This document shows, piece by piece, positions 1 through 11,689 of a stretch of DNA of 64,000 nucleotides. The stretch lies in NCBI GenBank assembly GCA_902728285.1, contig CACVBU010000593.1, positions 2,733 through 66,732 of the forward strand, given 5' to 3'. Position numbers and translations under genes: made by a program. The stretch comes from Clytia hemisphaerica. Lineage: Eukaryota > Cnidaria > Hydrozoa > Leptothecata > Clytiidae. Position 1 is the first letter of the stretch. Each line of letters opens with the position of its first letter. The notes beneath the pieces are model-generated. The model had not been told where the DNA came from. It saw only the letters and a program-made list of their open reading frames with translations, and ran no database searches.

Positions 1-851
1 TTTTTTTATTGCAATATGCACAACGTCATAATGACAAACAGTAGTAACAGCATCAAAAAAGTAACGAGATGTTTTTTGATTTTCCAAAGCACACGAAAAT
101 ATAAAAGAGGTCTGTGTACGAGCGTGCTCATTTTGAAACGTTACGTAATCAAGCCTGGTTTCTATTACTTTACACTGGCATTTGGCTTGATTGCGGGGGT
201 AGGACTTTGTGTAAGGATACATATAGACGACGTATATTACATTATATTATATATTACATGATAAGAATACAAATAGACGACGTATATTACAATTATTATG
301 TATTACATGACACCTTGCTCCTATTCTAGTAAAGATAATATATGTCGTCAAAGAGTACACTTAAATGAAGAGCTATCCGATTGCGGGCCTTCCGTAAATA
401 AACATCCGGACTTATCGGTGGTAAAGAGGGCGTTGATAGTTGCCGCCTCATTGATTCAATGTTTGTTATTCAAATTAGTGCTACCGCATCCGCCCTTTTT
501 TCAACTTCGCGCCATTTTTACAATTTAGTCTGTTTGTTTCTTGATGGAAACCAGTCCAAGTTGTTTCGTATTTTTCCCGCACAAGTCACTTTTATTACAA
601 AACTGTTATCATTTTAAACATGAGCAACTGATCCAGAATAAAAAGGTAATTATTTTTACAACTCGCACTTTTTAATTACATTGACATCTTGACATTACAG
701 CTATCTTGTTAGATGTTTTGTTTCGAGAGTTCTAGCAATAGTTTATCGTTCAACTTGGAGAGGGAATGTTTGTAAACATAGAATTTTTTTCATAACAGTT
801 ATTTGGGGTGTCGGAATTAAGCTGGGCTGTCGGCTTTAGGACCTCTCACGG
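1..851. repeat. MITE family A, right part (5' cut by window edge)
   Basis: This stretch is a near copy of 39279-39944. Both share the start TTGCAATATGCACAACGTCA, long runs of matching sequence, and the end GGACCTCTCACGG followed by TA. The complete copy shows inverted ends and TA flanks, so this is the truncated sister of a TA-targeting non-autonomous DNA transposon. It carries an extra segment at 198-378 that the other copy lacks. The short open frames here (16-528) do not look like genes. Confidence 0.75.
198..378. mobile_element. 181-bp insertion inside MITE copy
   Basis: GATTGCGGG occurs at 189-197 and again at 379-387, while the sister copy near 39465 has one equivalent (GATTGTGGG). This is what a 9-bp target duplication looks like. 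The insert holds two similar halves built around ATAGACGACGTATATTAC. Its ends (GGTAG...CTATCC) are only weakly inverted, so I cannot assign a superfamily. A deletion in the other copy is the alternative. Confidence 0.5.
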
Positions 852-895
852 TACCTTGCTCTCACCTCTCATTTTTAGGTAAAAGTTGTGCCTGT

Positions 896-2645
896 AGCAA
901 TAAGCAAAAAGCTCGTCCCAAAAAATCTGAAAAATGGCAAAAAATGAAGTTTTCAGAATGTCAAAAATTTTTATATAGACATAAAGAATATCATTTCATG
1001 AACAATATGTGAAAAAATCAGAGCAGGAACATGCCCCTTTGAAAAGTTATGACCAGATTTCCGATTTCCAGGCTAAAATCCCTGGGAAGCTCACAAAAAT
1101 TAAGATTTTTACAAAATGGGCATATAAAGGCTACAAAGTAGTTTACCTTACCAAATGTTTTTAAATATTGATAATTTTGAAGTTACTGATGAAATTAAGT
1201 CATTTCAGATGTCCAATGGAGTTTTTTGGGGGTCTAAAATTCCGTTGCGCCGTGACGGAAAATCATAATTTCTAAATAAAATTGAACAAAGCAGAATTTT
1301 TTCAGTTTTTAAATGTTTAAAATATTAGACTTATAGGACTGTTGAGAATCACTAAAAGAATTCACTCTAAAACACCAAGGTAATTTTTTAGTGTACTTTA
1401 AAGTTTGCGTTGCGCCGTGACGGAAAATCCAGGTTCGCGTTTTAAAATTATCTTTTCTCCAAAACTTGTTCATCAATCAACTTGATGTTTATATGACATG
1501 TTCAAACAAGTCCATCTGGTAATATTAGCTGCTAAAATTTTTTAGACTTAGTCATACCTTAGAAATAGCCAAGGGAAAAATACTAACAGATTTTTTTTCG
1601 AAAATGTTTCATTCTCATTTTTTTCCAAAAATGTTCATATTTTTTATAAACAGTGCTAATTTTTCAGTATATGATTTTTGATCTTCGAAAATACATACCT
1701 CGGGATATATTTAATAATTGTTTTGATGGCAATATGTTGAAATACGATGAGAAAAAGATATTATTCATATTTGTGATTTTCATTGTTTCATCAAATTTTA
1801 AGCCAAAATGGGCCATTTATTGACCTTTCAAGAACCAATATCTTTCCAGCACATTCACAAAACCCCATGATGTTATATATCATTGAAAGCGAAATTTTTA
1901 ATAGATTCTGAATATCTAATTTTTAAAATCCACAATTTTGTTGGGTGAGAGCTATAGTGCTTTAAGTAGTTTTTTCAACAGCTGGGACGAGCTTTTTGCT
2001 TATTGCTNACTAAAAGATTACTCAAAACACCAAGGTAATTTTTTAGTACTTTAAAGTTGCGTTGCGCCGTGACGGAAATCCAGGTTGGCGTTTTAAAATT
2101 CTTTTCTCCAAACTTGTTCATCAATCAACTTGATGTTTATATGACATGTTCAAAACAAGTCATCTGGTAATATTTTAGCTGCTTAAAATTTAATTTTAGA
2201 CTTAGTCATACCTTAGAAATAGACAAGGGAAAAATACTAACAATTTTTTTTCGAAATGTTTCTCTCATTTTTTTCCAAAAAGGTCATATTTTTTAAACAG
2301 TGCTATTTTTCAGTATATGATTTTTGATCTTCGAAAATACATGCCTTGGGAAATATTTAATAATTGTTTTGATGGCAATATGTTGAAATTCGATGAGAAT
2401 AAATAATTATTCATATTTGTGATTTTCATTGTTTCATCAAATTTTAAGCCAAAATGGGCCATTTATTGCCTTTCAAGAACCATATCTTCCAAACATTCAC
2501 AAACCCATGAGTTATTATCATTGAAAGCGAAATTTTTAATAGATTCTGAATATCTAATTTTTAAAATCCACAATTTTGTTGGGTGAGAGCTATAGTGCTT
2601 TAAGTAGTTTTTTCAACAGCTGGGACGAGCTTTTTGCTTATTGCT
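896..2645. mobile_element. Terminal-inverted-repeat element with duplicated interior
   Basis: The ends are perfect inverted repeats of 25 bp, beginning AGCAATAAGCAAAAAGCTCG at 896-920 and mirrored at 2621-2645. The same right end also occurs at 1983-2007, immediately before the N at 2008. Positions 1350-2006 and 2009-2645 are the same sequence except for many one-base gaps. The interior includes the phrase GTTGCGCCGTGACGG three times. No coding capacity is visible, so this is a non-autonomous DNA transposon. The true element is probably only about 1.1 kb. Confidence 0.65.
2008..2008. other. Ambiguous base (N), probable assembly join
   Basis: This is the only N in the window. It sits where the first copy of the element's right end stops and an indel-rich second copy of the preceding ~650 bp begins. 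Confidence 0.9.
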
Positions 2646-2705
2646 TGGGACCACTAAGCCAAGAAAAACAGTTTCAACCTTTCTATCAATTTCAGCTGAT
2701 AAAAA

Positions 2706-2845
2706 GGGTGTCGGAATTAGAGGAGGGATGTCGACATTAGACCAAATTACGGTAGTTCATTTGTTTTGAAATTTTGCTGCTTTGATTGGTCAGTCATTTG
2801 ATGGCTACACATGTTAGCCTCCACTGATGAAAAATACCCGACATG
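2706..2845. repeat. Decayed end of MITE family A plus dispersed repeat
   Basis: The stretch 2706-2755 resembles the right end of the family A MITE (GTGTCGGAATTAG, then ACGGTA). The following 2755-2845 is found inverted at about 41824-41890, sharing TGTTAGCCTCCACTGATG, so it is a second dispersed repeat next to it. Confidence 0.45.
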
Positions 2846-2923
2846 GTAGTCTCTTTAGTCTTTTTCACAATTATTAACATACTTGTCTTGCTTTTTTTGT
2901 TTTAGTGTTAAAAAATATGAAAC

Positions 2924-3384
2924 ATGGCTTGGCAGCAGGTTTTAGGTGCCCCCTAAGAATTCAGGTGACCCCTAAGATTTAGGTAACCCCTGGTTTCCAA
3001 ATATTTTAGGTGACCCCTAAGCCAATGAGACGTCAAATTTTTTCAAAAATCCTTTTCAAACAATCAAACAAATACAACAGTTAGTTTAGCTTATTGCTAA
3101 ATAGAATAAATGTCCTGTTTACATCTAAAGTGAAGATGTGCTATTGCAAAAATCTTTAAAAAACAATATATGAAGACGTGCTATTGCACAATTTTTTAGG
3201 AATAGCTCAGCGCACACACAGTTTTCTCAGAAACACTCTTTTTTAGATGGAAGACATTCCATAGTGAAGTTTATGATGAAAGAAAAACAAGTTCAGAAAA
3301 AAATCACCAAACATAGAATCTCGCCCCCAGGTCCATCTGAAAAATTTAGGTGACCCCTAACATGGTTAGTCCCCCCATAGCCAC
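2924..3384. mobile_element. MITE family B, copy 1 (GGTGACCCCTAA ends)
   Basis: The element starts ATGGCTTGGCAGCAGG and ends AGTCCCCCCATAGCCA, giving imperfect inverted ends. Inside both ends the motif AGGTGACCCCTAA recurs (near 2940-3025 and 3345-3360). A relative lies at 11208-11672 with similar ends and length, which supports a mobile family. No protein is encoded. Confidence 0.5.
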
Positions 3385-4430
3385 AGGCTAAAATTAGGTA
3401 CCAATTGCTGCTCGACCTTTTAGCCACCCCCTCACGCCAGGGGGGGGGGATTCCAGCCATTTTAAATCAAGATAAAATAAAGATGATAGCTTTAAAGGAC
3501 TTATCTCCATAAAATTTGGTGTGTGTTGTAAAATAATGAATAATGACAACTTGGCCCGCATTGAATTTGGAAAGTCGATCTTACGGTAAAGTTGAAATCC
3601 AATTCCATTGGCCTTATGATAAGCACTAAAAAGTGCTTGGAATTTTGCCTGATAAATGAGCATTGAACAGTATAGAATTAAACTTGTATATCACGATTAC
3701 AGGTCGATTTTACTTTCGTTTTGACTTTGAGTGGTTTCATTTTTGATTTCAAGCCAACATCTTAGCAACAGGGTGCTCGCCCATAGTTACAGGGGTTTGT
3801 GCAAAAAACTAAACATAGAAAATTTTCCAAATCCCCCATTTCGATTAATGCAATGAAAAATGAAACTTTTCTATGTTTCACTATTTTGCACCTATTCTTC
3901 AAAATGAAAATATTTAAGATTTAAAAGTTCTTCATTTATTCAATGATTTTTTACAGCACTTTGTTGACAATCTAACTCTCACATCGAACTCCCGCTTTCT
4001 TTAGTAAATTGAGGATGAGAAAAAAACCCAAGCCATGGATCATGGATCAAAACAAATATATGAAGGGTGGGATTTTACAGTCGCCCGTTGTGCAAGGCAC
4101 TGAGAGACCACGGGTACCAAAAAGAAGGGTCCTTTGAAATGTGGCAACCTCATTGGTGGAAATTTGATAAACAGCTGCAAATGAGCGCTGGGAAGCAATA
4201 CGAAGCAATCAGTTGAAGAGACCACTTTCGTTTTTGTTGCGGATTTCGATATAAACTTCTCTCAGGGATTACTTGTCAATGTACATGTACACATGTGTTG
4301 TGTCAACTTGTCAGCATTGTATTGTTGTAAAGGGAAAGATAAAAGAGGTAAGACTAGCCTAGTTTCTAATCCTGATATAGGAGTTTAAGCTTAGACTGTT
4401 GAATGTGAATAGTTAGACCCTTTTTTTTTT
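3385..4430. other. Intergenic, no gene recognised
   Basis: The sequence is AT-rich. It has a run of ten G at about 3440-3450. Open frames at 3394-3663 and 4040-4225 on the minus strand are low-complexity and show no recognisable domain. I see no exon pair or RNA gene. Confidence 0.5.
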
Positions 4431-4590
4431 GTGAGATGCAATGTCATGTTGGATAATTAAAAACTCAAGCACTAATAAAAACAATGATGAGATAAAAATT
4501 ACTATGATAATTATGCATAAAAGTGTTATTATTTTGGTGCTGGACAGGTTTCTCTCCATTTTTGATTGCCATTGGACGGTTCTAGTTATA
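4431..4590. repeat. Dispersed repeat, second copy near 46690
   Basis: The phrase ATGTTGGATAATTAAAAACT and the flanking bases here match 46705-46735, and similarity continues on both sides. It is a dispersed repeat of unknown type without clear ends. Confidence 0.4.
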
Positions 4591-4598
4591 GTCTGTTA

Positions 4599-4798
4599 CC
4601 CCCCCCCCTGTGGACGACATATGGATTTTCCGTAACAATTTACGTAAGAATTTCCGTATAACATTCAATTTCCAATACATATGACTAAATAATGAGGAAA
4701 AATTCTGGATTTTCCAAAACATTTTTCAAATTTCTCAGGATTTCCAAGTGAAAAAAAAACAACAAAAAACCCTGTCATCCACAGGGGGGGGGGGGGGG
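4599..4798. mobile_element. 200-bp MITE with poly-C/poly-G ends and TA duplication
   Basis: The left end TACCCCCCCCCCTGTGGA (TA at 4597-4598) mirrors the right end TCCACAGGGGG...GTA (TA at 4799-4800). The interior has no coding capacity. The homopolymer at the very tip, next to the target TA, is unusual and recurs elsewhere in the window. Confidence 0.65.
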
Positions 4799-4899
4799 TA
4801 ATGATTTTTTTCTGGAACTGCCCATTGATGATACTGCATTCGGGCATAGATTTCGATAAATTTTCCGGAGGCTCCTGCGGATTATCGCAAAACCCTCGT

Positions 4900-5330
4900 T
4901 TCACTCAAGCATGTATGAAATATCTTTCTAATTATCCGCCACCGCCGGCGGAGTTTGCGAATATCCTGCGGAACTTCGCATTCCCCCTTTTCACTCAAGC
5001 ATGTATGAAATATCTTTCTAACTATTCGCCGCCGCCGGCGGAGTTTGCAAAGATCCTGCGGAACTTTGCATTCTCCGCATTTCACTCAAGCGCGTATGAA
5101 ATATCTTGACGTTTCTACATTGTAACGCCTTCTTTTTTTATTTGTGACGTCAATTTTTTAAACTTGTAGATAGTATGAAATATCTTTCTAACTATCCGCT
5201 GCCGCCGGCGGAGTTTGCGAAGATCCTGCGGAACTTTGCGTTTCACTCAAGCACGTATGAAATATCTTGACGTTTCTACATTGTAACGCCTTCTTTTTTT
5301 ATTTGTGACGTCAATTTTTTGAACCTGTAG
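4900..5330. repeat. GC-rich tandem modules, family C (forward)
   Basis: TCACTCAAGC starts modules at 4901, 4991 and 5082 (spacing 90 and 91 bp) and recurs at 5243. Each module holds CCGCCGGCGGAGTTTGC and TCCTGCGGAACTT. The segment from CGTATGAAATATCTTGACG to the TTGTAG/CTGTAG end is present twice (5092-5170 and 5251-5330). On the opposite strand the core GAATGCGAAGTTCCGC matches the array at 8308-9165, so the two blocks are inverted relatives. Confidence 0.75.
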
Positions 5331-5337
5331 TCGTTTA

Positions 5338-5958
5338 GTTCGGAAGGGGGTCACTACCCCCCTACCCTAGAGCTACCCCCCCTACCCTAGGTTCTTCCCC
5401 CTTTTAAAATTTGATGCTACCCCCCTCAAAATTTTAAAATCCTACCATAATTCTACCGGTGAAAAAGCAAGAACATTCAGTGTAAATAAGCAAATAATTA
5501 GGCAATCTAATTTGATGGTGTACGCTTTGATCAAAGGTAAAAGTGAACTTCTTTCAGACTGTGTAACCAGAACTGGTATATATACACTAAATTGAAAATA
5601 ACTTTCTTTTTTGGCTATTACAAATATAAACTTTTCTCAAAAATCTTTAAATATCATAATATCTATGATAACCTTATTAAAATAACAGTTTCAAAATGCA
5701 TAGACTAAAAAGAGTTTTCAACCAAGATACAGAGAAAGACAAAAAGGAGAACTTTTCCATATGGAGAAAACTTCTAATTTGGGAAAACACAAAAAAAACA
5801 TACCACTGACATCTTACCCAGTCTTACCCCCCCCTTTCTAGATGAACCCCCCCTTTCGAAACTTCCCCCTTTCTAGAAAAAATTCTCTTACCCCCCCCTT
5901 TCTGAGATTTTCTGAACATCGCTACCCCCCCCCCTTTATAAAGGGGGGGGTGCGAACT
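5338..5958. repeat. C-run clusters flanking KDZ-like remnant
   Basis: Two clusters of C runs sit at 5340-5420 and 5820-5958, with TACCCCCC and CCCCCCTTTC repeated. The second ends in CCCCTTTATAAAGGGGGGGG, a near-perfect palindrome. Between them lies AT-rich sequence without a gene. They may be degenerate ends of the adjacent element. Confidence 0.4.
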
Positions 5959-7790
5959 ATGAGTTTGACCAGCGCAACGACTTCGATAACAAGATGTTCA
6001 GTTTCAGGTTGTAGCAATGAAGATTGGTTTAGATGCTTTGCAATTCATTTCAAGGCAATACCGCTAAAAACTCCAAATCGAACCGAGATCATCAAATCAC
6101 ATGCTGCTACATTGCTCGAGAATAATGGTTGGCAGAAAGATGGCGATCAAATTATTACCATACCCGACGTTGAAAGTTATCAAGAAAACATATTTAATTT
6201 CACAATTAATGATATACTCCTATTACTGTAGAGCACAATCTAAGAAAAACTAACTTATCGTTACAACTGAATGACGTCCCATTGATATTGTTGCCGATAC
6301 GGAAAACTTTTGTTGTGGATCCTTGTTACACCTGAAATCCTATTTCGCAAGTGTCACTGCGTATGATATCAACCAAGTGACCATCGCAAAGTCATATCAT
6401 TCACGATGCAAAAAATGTAAAAGGACGTTTTCGTATGGATTTATTGATGAATAAAGTGGTATGTTACTTAGTACATTTTCCTCCCGATATTAATTTGTTA
6501 TTATATCATTAACTCATGGCAAACCAATCCTTTACAATTACCCATTATTATTTGGATTAAAATTTTCTCAGCTAATCAAAAAAATTATGTTTTGGTAACA
6601 GGATCAACAGCATGAGAGGTTAAGATAAACTTTTTTTCTCGTTTAGGTATGCAGAAACTCAATGTTGATCGAGATTACATCATGTTTAACAACGTTACGG
6701 CATACAGTAAACGATTGATGAAATATCTCGATAATATGATACAGGAGCTGTCTCGTTTGAGAAGCTGAGTGAAATAGTAGAGGGCAACTGGGAAAGTAAT
6801 AAAATCAATCCTGATAGAATAGAAGAGGCATGGTTTATTTACCGAATTTTAGAATTTATGAATGTTTTTCCGGAATGGCCACGTCATCTTCAAGCAAAGC
6901 ATTAGATTTGGAATCATTATGGTCATTTCAATTTTTCCAGAAATAAAAAGAATGATTTGATAGTCTATGGATAAATCACATCTGTTCCGAAGTTTGGTTG
7001 TAAAGAACGATTTATGTAATCGATGGAAATGAAAAGTTGTACGGATTCATTTGTCAGCCGAAAAGAAGAAAGTGACGGGTAATAAAGGAGAAGTTAATGG
7101 ATATGATATGTGTATACGTAATCCGATTCGTGGTAATCAATTTAAGAAATCCGAAAGGCTTTGTGAAGAGCACTTGAATGGAACGTCTGGGTCTACGGTT
7201 GAACAGTTAGACATTGGCCCGGTAACACGATCTATGACAAAATCACTGCCAACAGTTATAACCATGGGGGAAGGATGTAAAGAGGAAAACATTGATAAAT
7301 TCTATGCACGAACTGCAGGACAATTTTATATTTTCGTTCATGTGGGCATCAAATTGTGTAATTATGAAATGTACACTGCAGAATCGCTATCAAAGCATAT
7401 TCACCTATCTTTTAGATTTGTTCGGTTCATGTCCTAAGAAAGAAAATTTGAAAGGAATTGTATATGACAGAGCTGTGAACTGCACCCTTTTATAAATCGT
7501 TTGAGTGACGAAGGTAATAAATCAGCAGATAATTATAGAGGATTAAGTTACATAGTAGACTATTTCCACGTGGAAAAGCATACACAACCGAAGTGTATTT
7601 TGGACGACCCTCGTTGCGCGTATCATCCAGATTTAGAAAAGTTTTCACATGTTAAAAAAATGAACACTGAAGTTGCTGAACAATCTTTCAGTAAACTTAA
7701 TCCGTTTAAGTTTGCTACGAGAAAAATGAGTTATGGTTAATGTTTTTTAAACTGATCGACCACGCATTTAATAAAAGACTAACAAAATGT
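5959..7790 (+). pseudogene. Broken KDZ-like transposase (several frames)
   Basis: Successive open pieces read like one transposon protein. In order they are: an N-terminal piece (5959-6231); a cysteine-bearing piece at 6270-6453 with YHSRCKKCKRTFSYGF; a possible intron at 6459-6646; a piece with FEKLSEIVEG (6740-6900); a piece with VTGNKGEVNGYDMC (7051 onward); and a C-terminal piece with DYFHVEKHTQPKC and MNTEVAEQSFSKLNPFK (7501-7738). From memory, the D-x-H/C layout and the EVAEQ(S/T)FS-L--FK signature resemble KDZ (Kyakuja-Dileera-Zisupton) type transposases. Frame changes near 6231, 7437, 7495 and 7738 show it is dead. Assignment to KDZ is inference. Confidence 0.6.
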
Positions 7791-8300
7791 TTGAATACAA
7801 TTTTTATACATGCAGCACGAATTGTTATTTTTACGACCATGGTATAAGTTACATTATATATGTTGTAACACTTTACTCTCGGGTACCTAATAGCCGAGAT
7901 CCCCATTTTTTTGTTGAAAGCTCTCTCTTTTGCCCTAAATCTGTTGTATTATCCTCAGTTTCAAAAATGTTCCACCCAGCCCCCCCCAGTTTATTGAATT
8001 TTTGAGATTGTTTTCAATCCCGGCCCAACCCCTTCGATTATCAGGTACCCAGAGTACCCTTTTATAGGCTCTTTTCATTTGACAAAGTTAACAATTATTG
8101 TGAAAACTGTTTATTCGTCTCGATATGTTTTTATTATCAATGAAAGCGTAATTAGTTATTATATTTTTTCGGCAATTTTGTTTCAATTTCAAAATATTAA
8201 ATCAATATCAATAATCGAAATCTTAAAATGCTAATTTCAGTATTTTGTCTTCTAAAACACAAGCCTTATAAAACTTTTCGAGTTATAGTCGAGAATTGCC
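7791..8300. other. Intergenic with C-rich patch
   Basis: GGGTACCTAATAGCCGAGAT at 7879 and TTATCAGGTACCC at 8039 are partly inverted and bracket a C-rich stretch, perhaps a small decayed element. I see no gene here. Confidence 0.3.
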
Positions 8301-8307
8301 TGATGAC

Positions 8308-9165
8308 TTTGAGATCACACTTCAAAAATACAAGCAAACGTGGAGAATGCGAAGCTCCGCAGAATATCTGCGATCTCTGGCGGCGGCGGCTAAGTTTGAG
8401 ATCACACTTAAAAAACACAAGAAAACGCGGAGAATGCGAAGCTCCGCAGAATATCCGCGATCTCTCGGCGGCGGCGAAGTTTGAGATCACACTTCAAAAA
8501 CACAAGAAAACGCGGAGAATGCGAAGCTCCGCAGAATAATCCGCGATCCTCCGGCGGCGGCGGGGAGTTTGAGATCACACTTAAAAAACACAAGAAAACG
8601 CGGAGAATGCGAAGCTCCGCATAATATCCACGATCTCCGGCGGCGGCGAAGTTTGAGATCACACTTCAAAAGCAGAAGAAAACGCGGAGAATGCGAAGCT
8701 CCGCAGAATATCCGCGATCTCCGGCGGCGGCGGGGAAGTTTGAGATCACACTTAAAAAACACAAGAAAACGCGGAGAATGCGAAGCTCCGCATAATATCC
8801 ACGATCTCCGGCGGCGGCGGCGAAGTTTGAGATCACACTTCAAAAACAGAAGAAAACGCGGAGAATGCGAAGCTCCGCAGAATATCCACGATTTCCGGCG
8901 CGGCGGCGAAGTTTGAGATCACACTTCAAAAAACACAAGAAAACGCGGAGAATGCGAAGCTCCGCAGAATATCCACGATTTCCGGCGGCGGCGGCGAAGT
9001 TTGAGATCACACTTCAAAAACAGAAGAAAACAAGGAGAATGCGAAGCTCCGCAGAATATCCACGATCTCCGGCGGTGGCGGCGGCGAAGTTTGAGATCAC
9101 ACTTCAAAAACAAAATAAATCACGGAGAATGCGAAGCTGCGCAGGGAAACTGCGGAAAATCGGCC
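8308..9165. repeat. GC-rich minisatellite, ten ~87-bp units (family C)
   Basis: TTTGAGATCACACTT starts units at 8308, 8395, 8480, 8568, 8652, 8739, 8826, 8912, 9000 and 9090, spaced 84-90 bp. Each unit contains GAATGCGAAGCTCCGCAG and CTCCGGCGGCGG. From 8568, units alternate between CACAAG and CAGAAG versions, so a dimer of about 172 bp has been amplified. The unit is close to 29 codons, which creates long but meaningless open frames on both strands. The block is far richer in GC than its surroundings. Confidence 0.9.
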
Positions 9166-11200
9166 GAAATCTATGCCAAACTCTAAAGCTTTTCCGCTGC
9201 TTTGCTGGATTCCCACTGTCAACCTCTGCACGCTCTGTGTTTACAAGTTTTCAAATCGAAGTAGCGAGCCGCGTGCTAATGGAGAGTAAACCAAAAACCA
9301 GTTTATCCACGCTTGACGGTTTCTCAATTTTTTAATTCGGACCAGTCCACGCCAATTCCCTTTCATCAAGATGTAGCTGCTTCTTTAACAGAAAAATATT
9401 TTCGACCGACCGAACAACCCACTTTTTAAAGTAGAAATGACGGGAGCCAAACTATTTTTTGCAATCCGCCTTATATAATATGACTGAAACCACAACCTTG
9501 CCGATACACAGGACATTCCGGTGCAGTTTGTCAGGTGCGCAAATATATGGATAAATCAGGGTCGTCTGAAGCCAAACATGTCCAAGTCCAAAAAAACACG
9601 ATTGCATCCAGTCTTTATCAAATTTAGACAGTAGCTGTACTTTTGTATACTTTATCAAATTCCAATAACATTATAACACCAACAATCCCCCCTCTAGAGG
9701 CAAACAAGAAAAATATGTTTTTATTGTAAAAACTTCTGTAATAAAAAGCAACAATAAAAAGTATCAGAAAATTCAACATATTGAACATAAACAAAAACTT
9801 GAGCAAACGGCTTTAAACCTTCCCTTTGATGAAAATCATGTGTTTGATTTGCCGAGTTAGAAAAATAAATGACAGAAATTGAAGCTTGCAACATATTCAC
9901 AATGTAAAATCAGATGTATAAAAACATTTCTCAAAAAAACTGATTTTCATGTACAGAAATTTTCAAGTGCTATAATATTTTGACATAGTAGATGGTAAAA
10001 GTTCAAGAGTCCGGTGGGACATTCTTAATGTTTTTTAATAAATGCTTATTCATGTGTCTGCACGTAGAAATGAGTTCAGAGCTTTTATTCAAAAGTTTTT
10101 CTTTGGAGTTAATGATGTGAAACTTTTCAGTTAGACACAAATTACACAATTTACTTCCATCAACAAAAGGTTGGGCGTGATTGATTATTTCCCATGATAA
10201 TAGGGGTTGGATATATTATCAAAATTAAATAAGGATCAAAAATATATATCTCGATTTTGAAGGCTCCGAATATATTTCGATAATTCGGATTTGCTTTGTC
10301 TTCCATGGTTTCAGGTCCTCCTTAAAATAAGGGGGGACTTGATTTTTGGGCAAAATTTTAAGGGGGAAATTTTTGAAATTTTCAGAATTGAGGGGTATTC
10401 ATGTTTAAGGAGACCAAACAAAAAGTAATTTTGAATTTAAGGGGGGGGGTAATTCATGTGAATCCAAATCTGTTTTCATGCTCTTACAAACTTTTTTTTA
10501 AATTAAATATACTTGATATACTAATATACCGTTTGAGGGGGTAAATTAAGGGTGAAAATTCGAAAATTTTCTCTGTCGCCCAGCCATGGTTGGTTGATTT
10601 TTTGGCCCCTGTAATAACTAAAATTCTTTGTAATAAACGCCACAGTTGTAATACCTGCTACACTTTGTCATACCAAAAGCTATAAATATAAATCTAAATG
10701 CCATAAAAATGGCTTTTTAAAAAGCCCTGTAAATTGCATTACTATACATTTAAAACAGAAATTTTAAGATTTGGATCCAAAATTTCCTAAAATGAATAAA
10801 ATAAACTGGGTGTAGTCCTAAATACTTAAAAATTCTAAATAATGAATGACCTTACTGTCCTAATCATGGAAATCTGCCTTTGGTAATTTGGTAATTTCCG
10901 ATGCAAACTAAAGGAAAACCTTTATATGGCTTAAAGAATAATCAATAATGAATATTGACTTTTTAATCAACCAAATTTTAAAATATTGTATTACATAATT
11001 GGCTATGAAAAGAAAAATAGACATGAAATGTTTTAACTTTCATAAAAAACAAAAAGAGATTCGAATAACTCCTAACTGATTTTCCAGGCATGTCAAACAG
11101 CTTCATCTACATCTTTATAACTAAAACCTTAACATTCTGTTATATTTATTGTCTTAACGGTTTTGAAATCTTAGAAAAATCGGCTTTGTTCTTGATGGAA
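9166..11200. other. Intergenic, no gene recognised
   Basis: This is mostly AT-rich. At 10315-10460 there are several G runs (AAGGGGGGACTTG, AAGGGGGGGGGTAATT), similar to G-run tips elsewhere. No exon chain, RNA gene or known repeat boundary was recognised. Confidence 0.45.
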
Positions 11201-11207
11201 ATTTCCA

Positions 11208-11672
11208 TGGCTCTGACTGGGGTTCTAGGTCCCCCTGCCAAATTTAGGTCCCCCCTGAGAACAAGGTCCCGCCAGCCTGATAAAATTTTAGGTCCCACTA
11301 TAACAGGGGAAAATTTTTGATGAATAATTTTTTTTCAATGTGAATTTTTCAATGTGAACTTTTTCTTCTTTTGAATCTGCTGTATGTTCGAATGTTTTTG
11401 TTCAGAATTCACAAAGCTCTATTTTTTTATGTGTGTGCACTTTTAGAGAATGCAATAGAATGTCTTCATTTTGCATTCTAAGGATCAGATCACACTTCGC
11501 ATGAAAACATAAAGGCTTAGAGAAATTAAAAACCAACAATAAAGAAAAATATTTAGGAAGTGTTATTTAGCCGCAGAGTTACATAAAATTGTGCAGGTCC
11601 CCCCCGGCCTGTCAGGAAAAACAAACAGCTCCCACCTCTTATATGGCAAATTTTAGGGGTAGCCCCGAGCCA
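11208..11672. mobile_element. MITE family B, copy 2 (AGGTCCCCC ends)
   Basis: The start TGGCTCTGACTGGGGTTC and the end GGGGTAGCCCCGAGCCA are imperfect inverted repeats. The motif TTAGGTCCCCCCTG lies inside the left end and CAGGTCCCCCC inside the right. Length and end structure match 2924-3384. Confidence 0.5.
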
Positions 11673-11689
11673 CGATTTCTCTTTATTAT

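Noticed and set aside
4040-5109. Short open frames around the poly-G MITE
   Set aside because: They span repeat and homopolymer sequence and have no domain or splice context.
8228-9335. Long open frames on both strands rich in Arg, Ser and Pro
   Set aside because: They are produced by the ~87-bp tandem unit, close to 29 codons, and appear in several frames at once.
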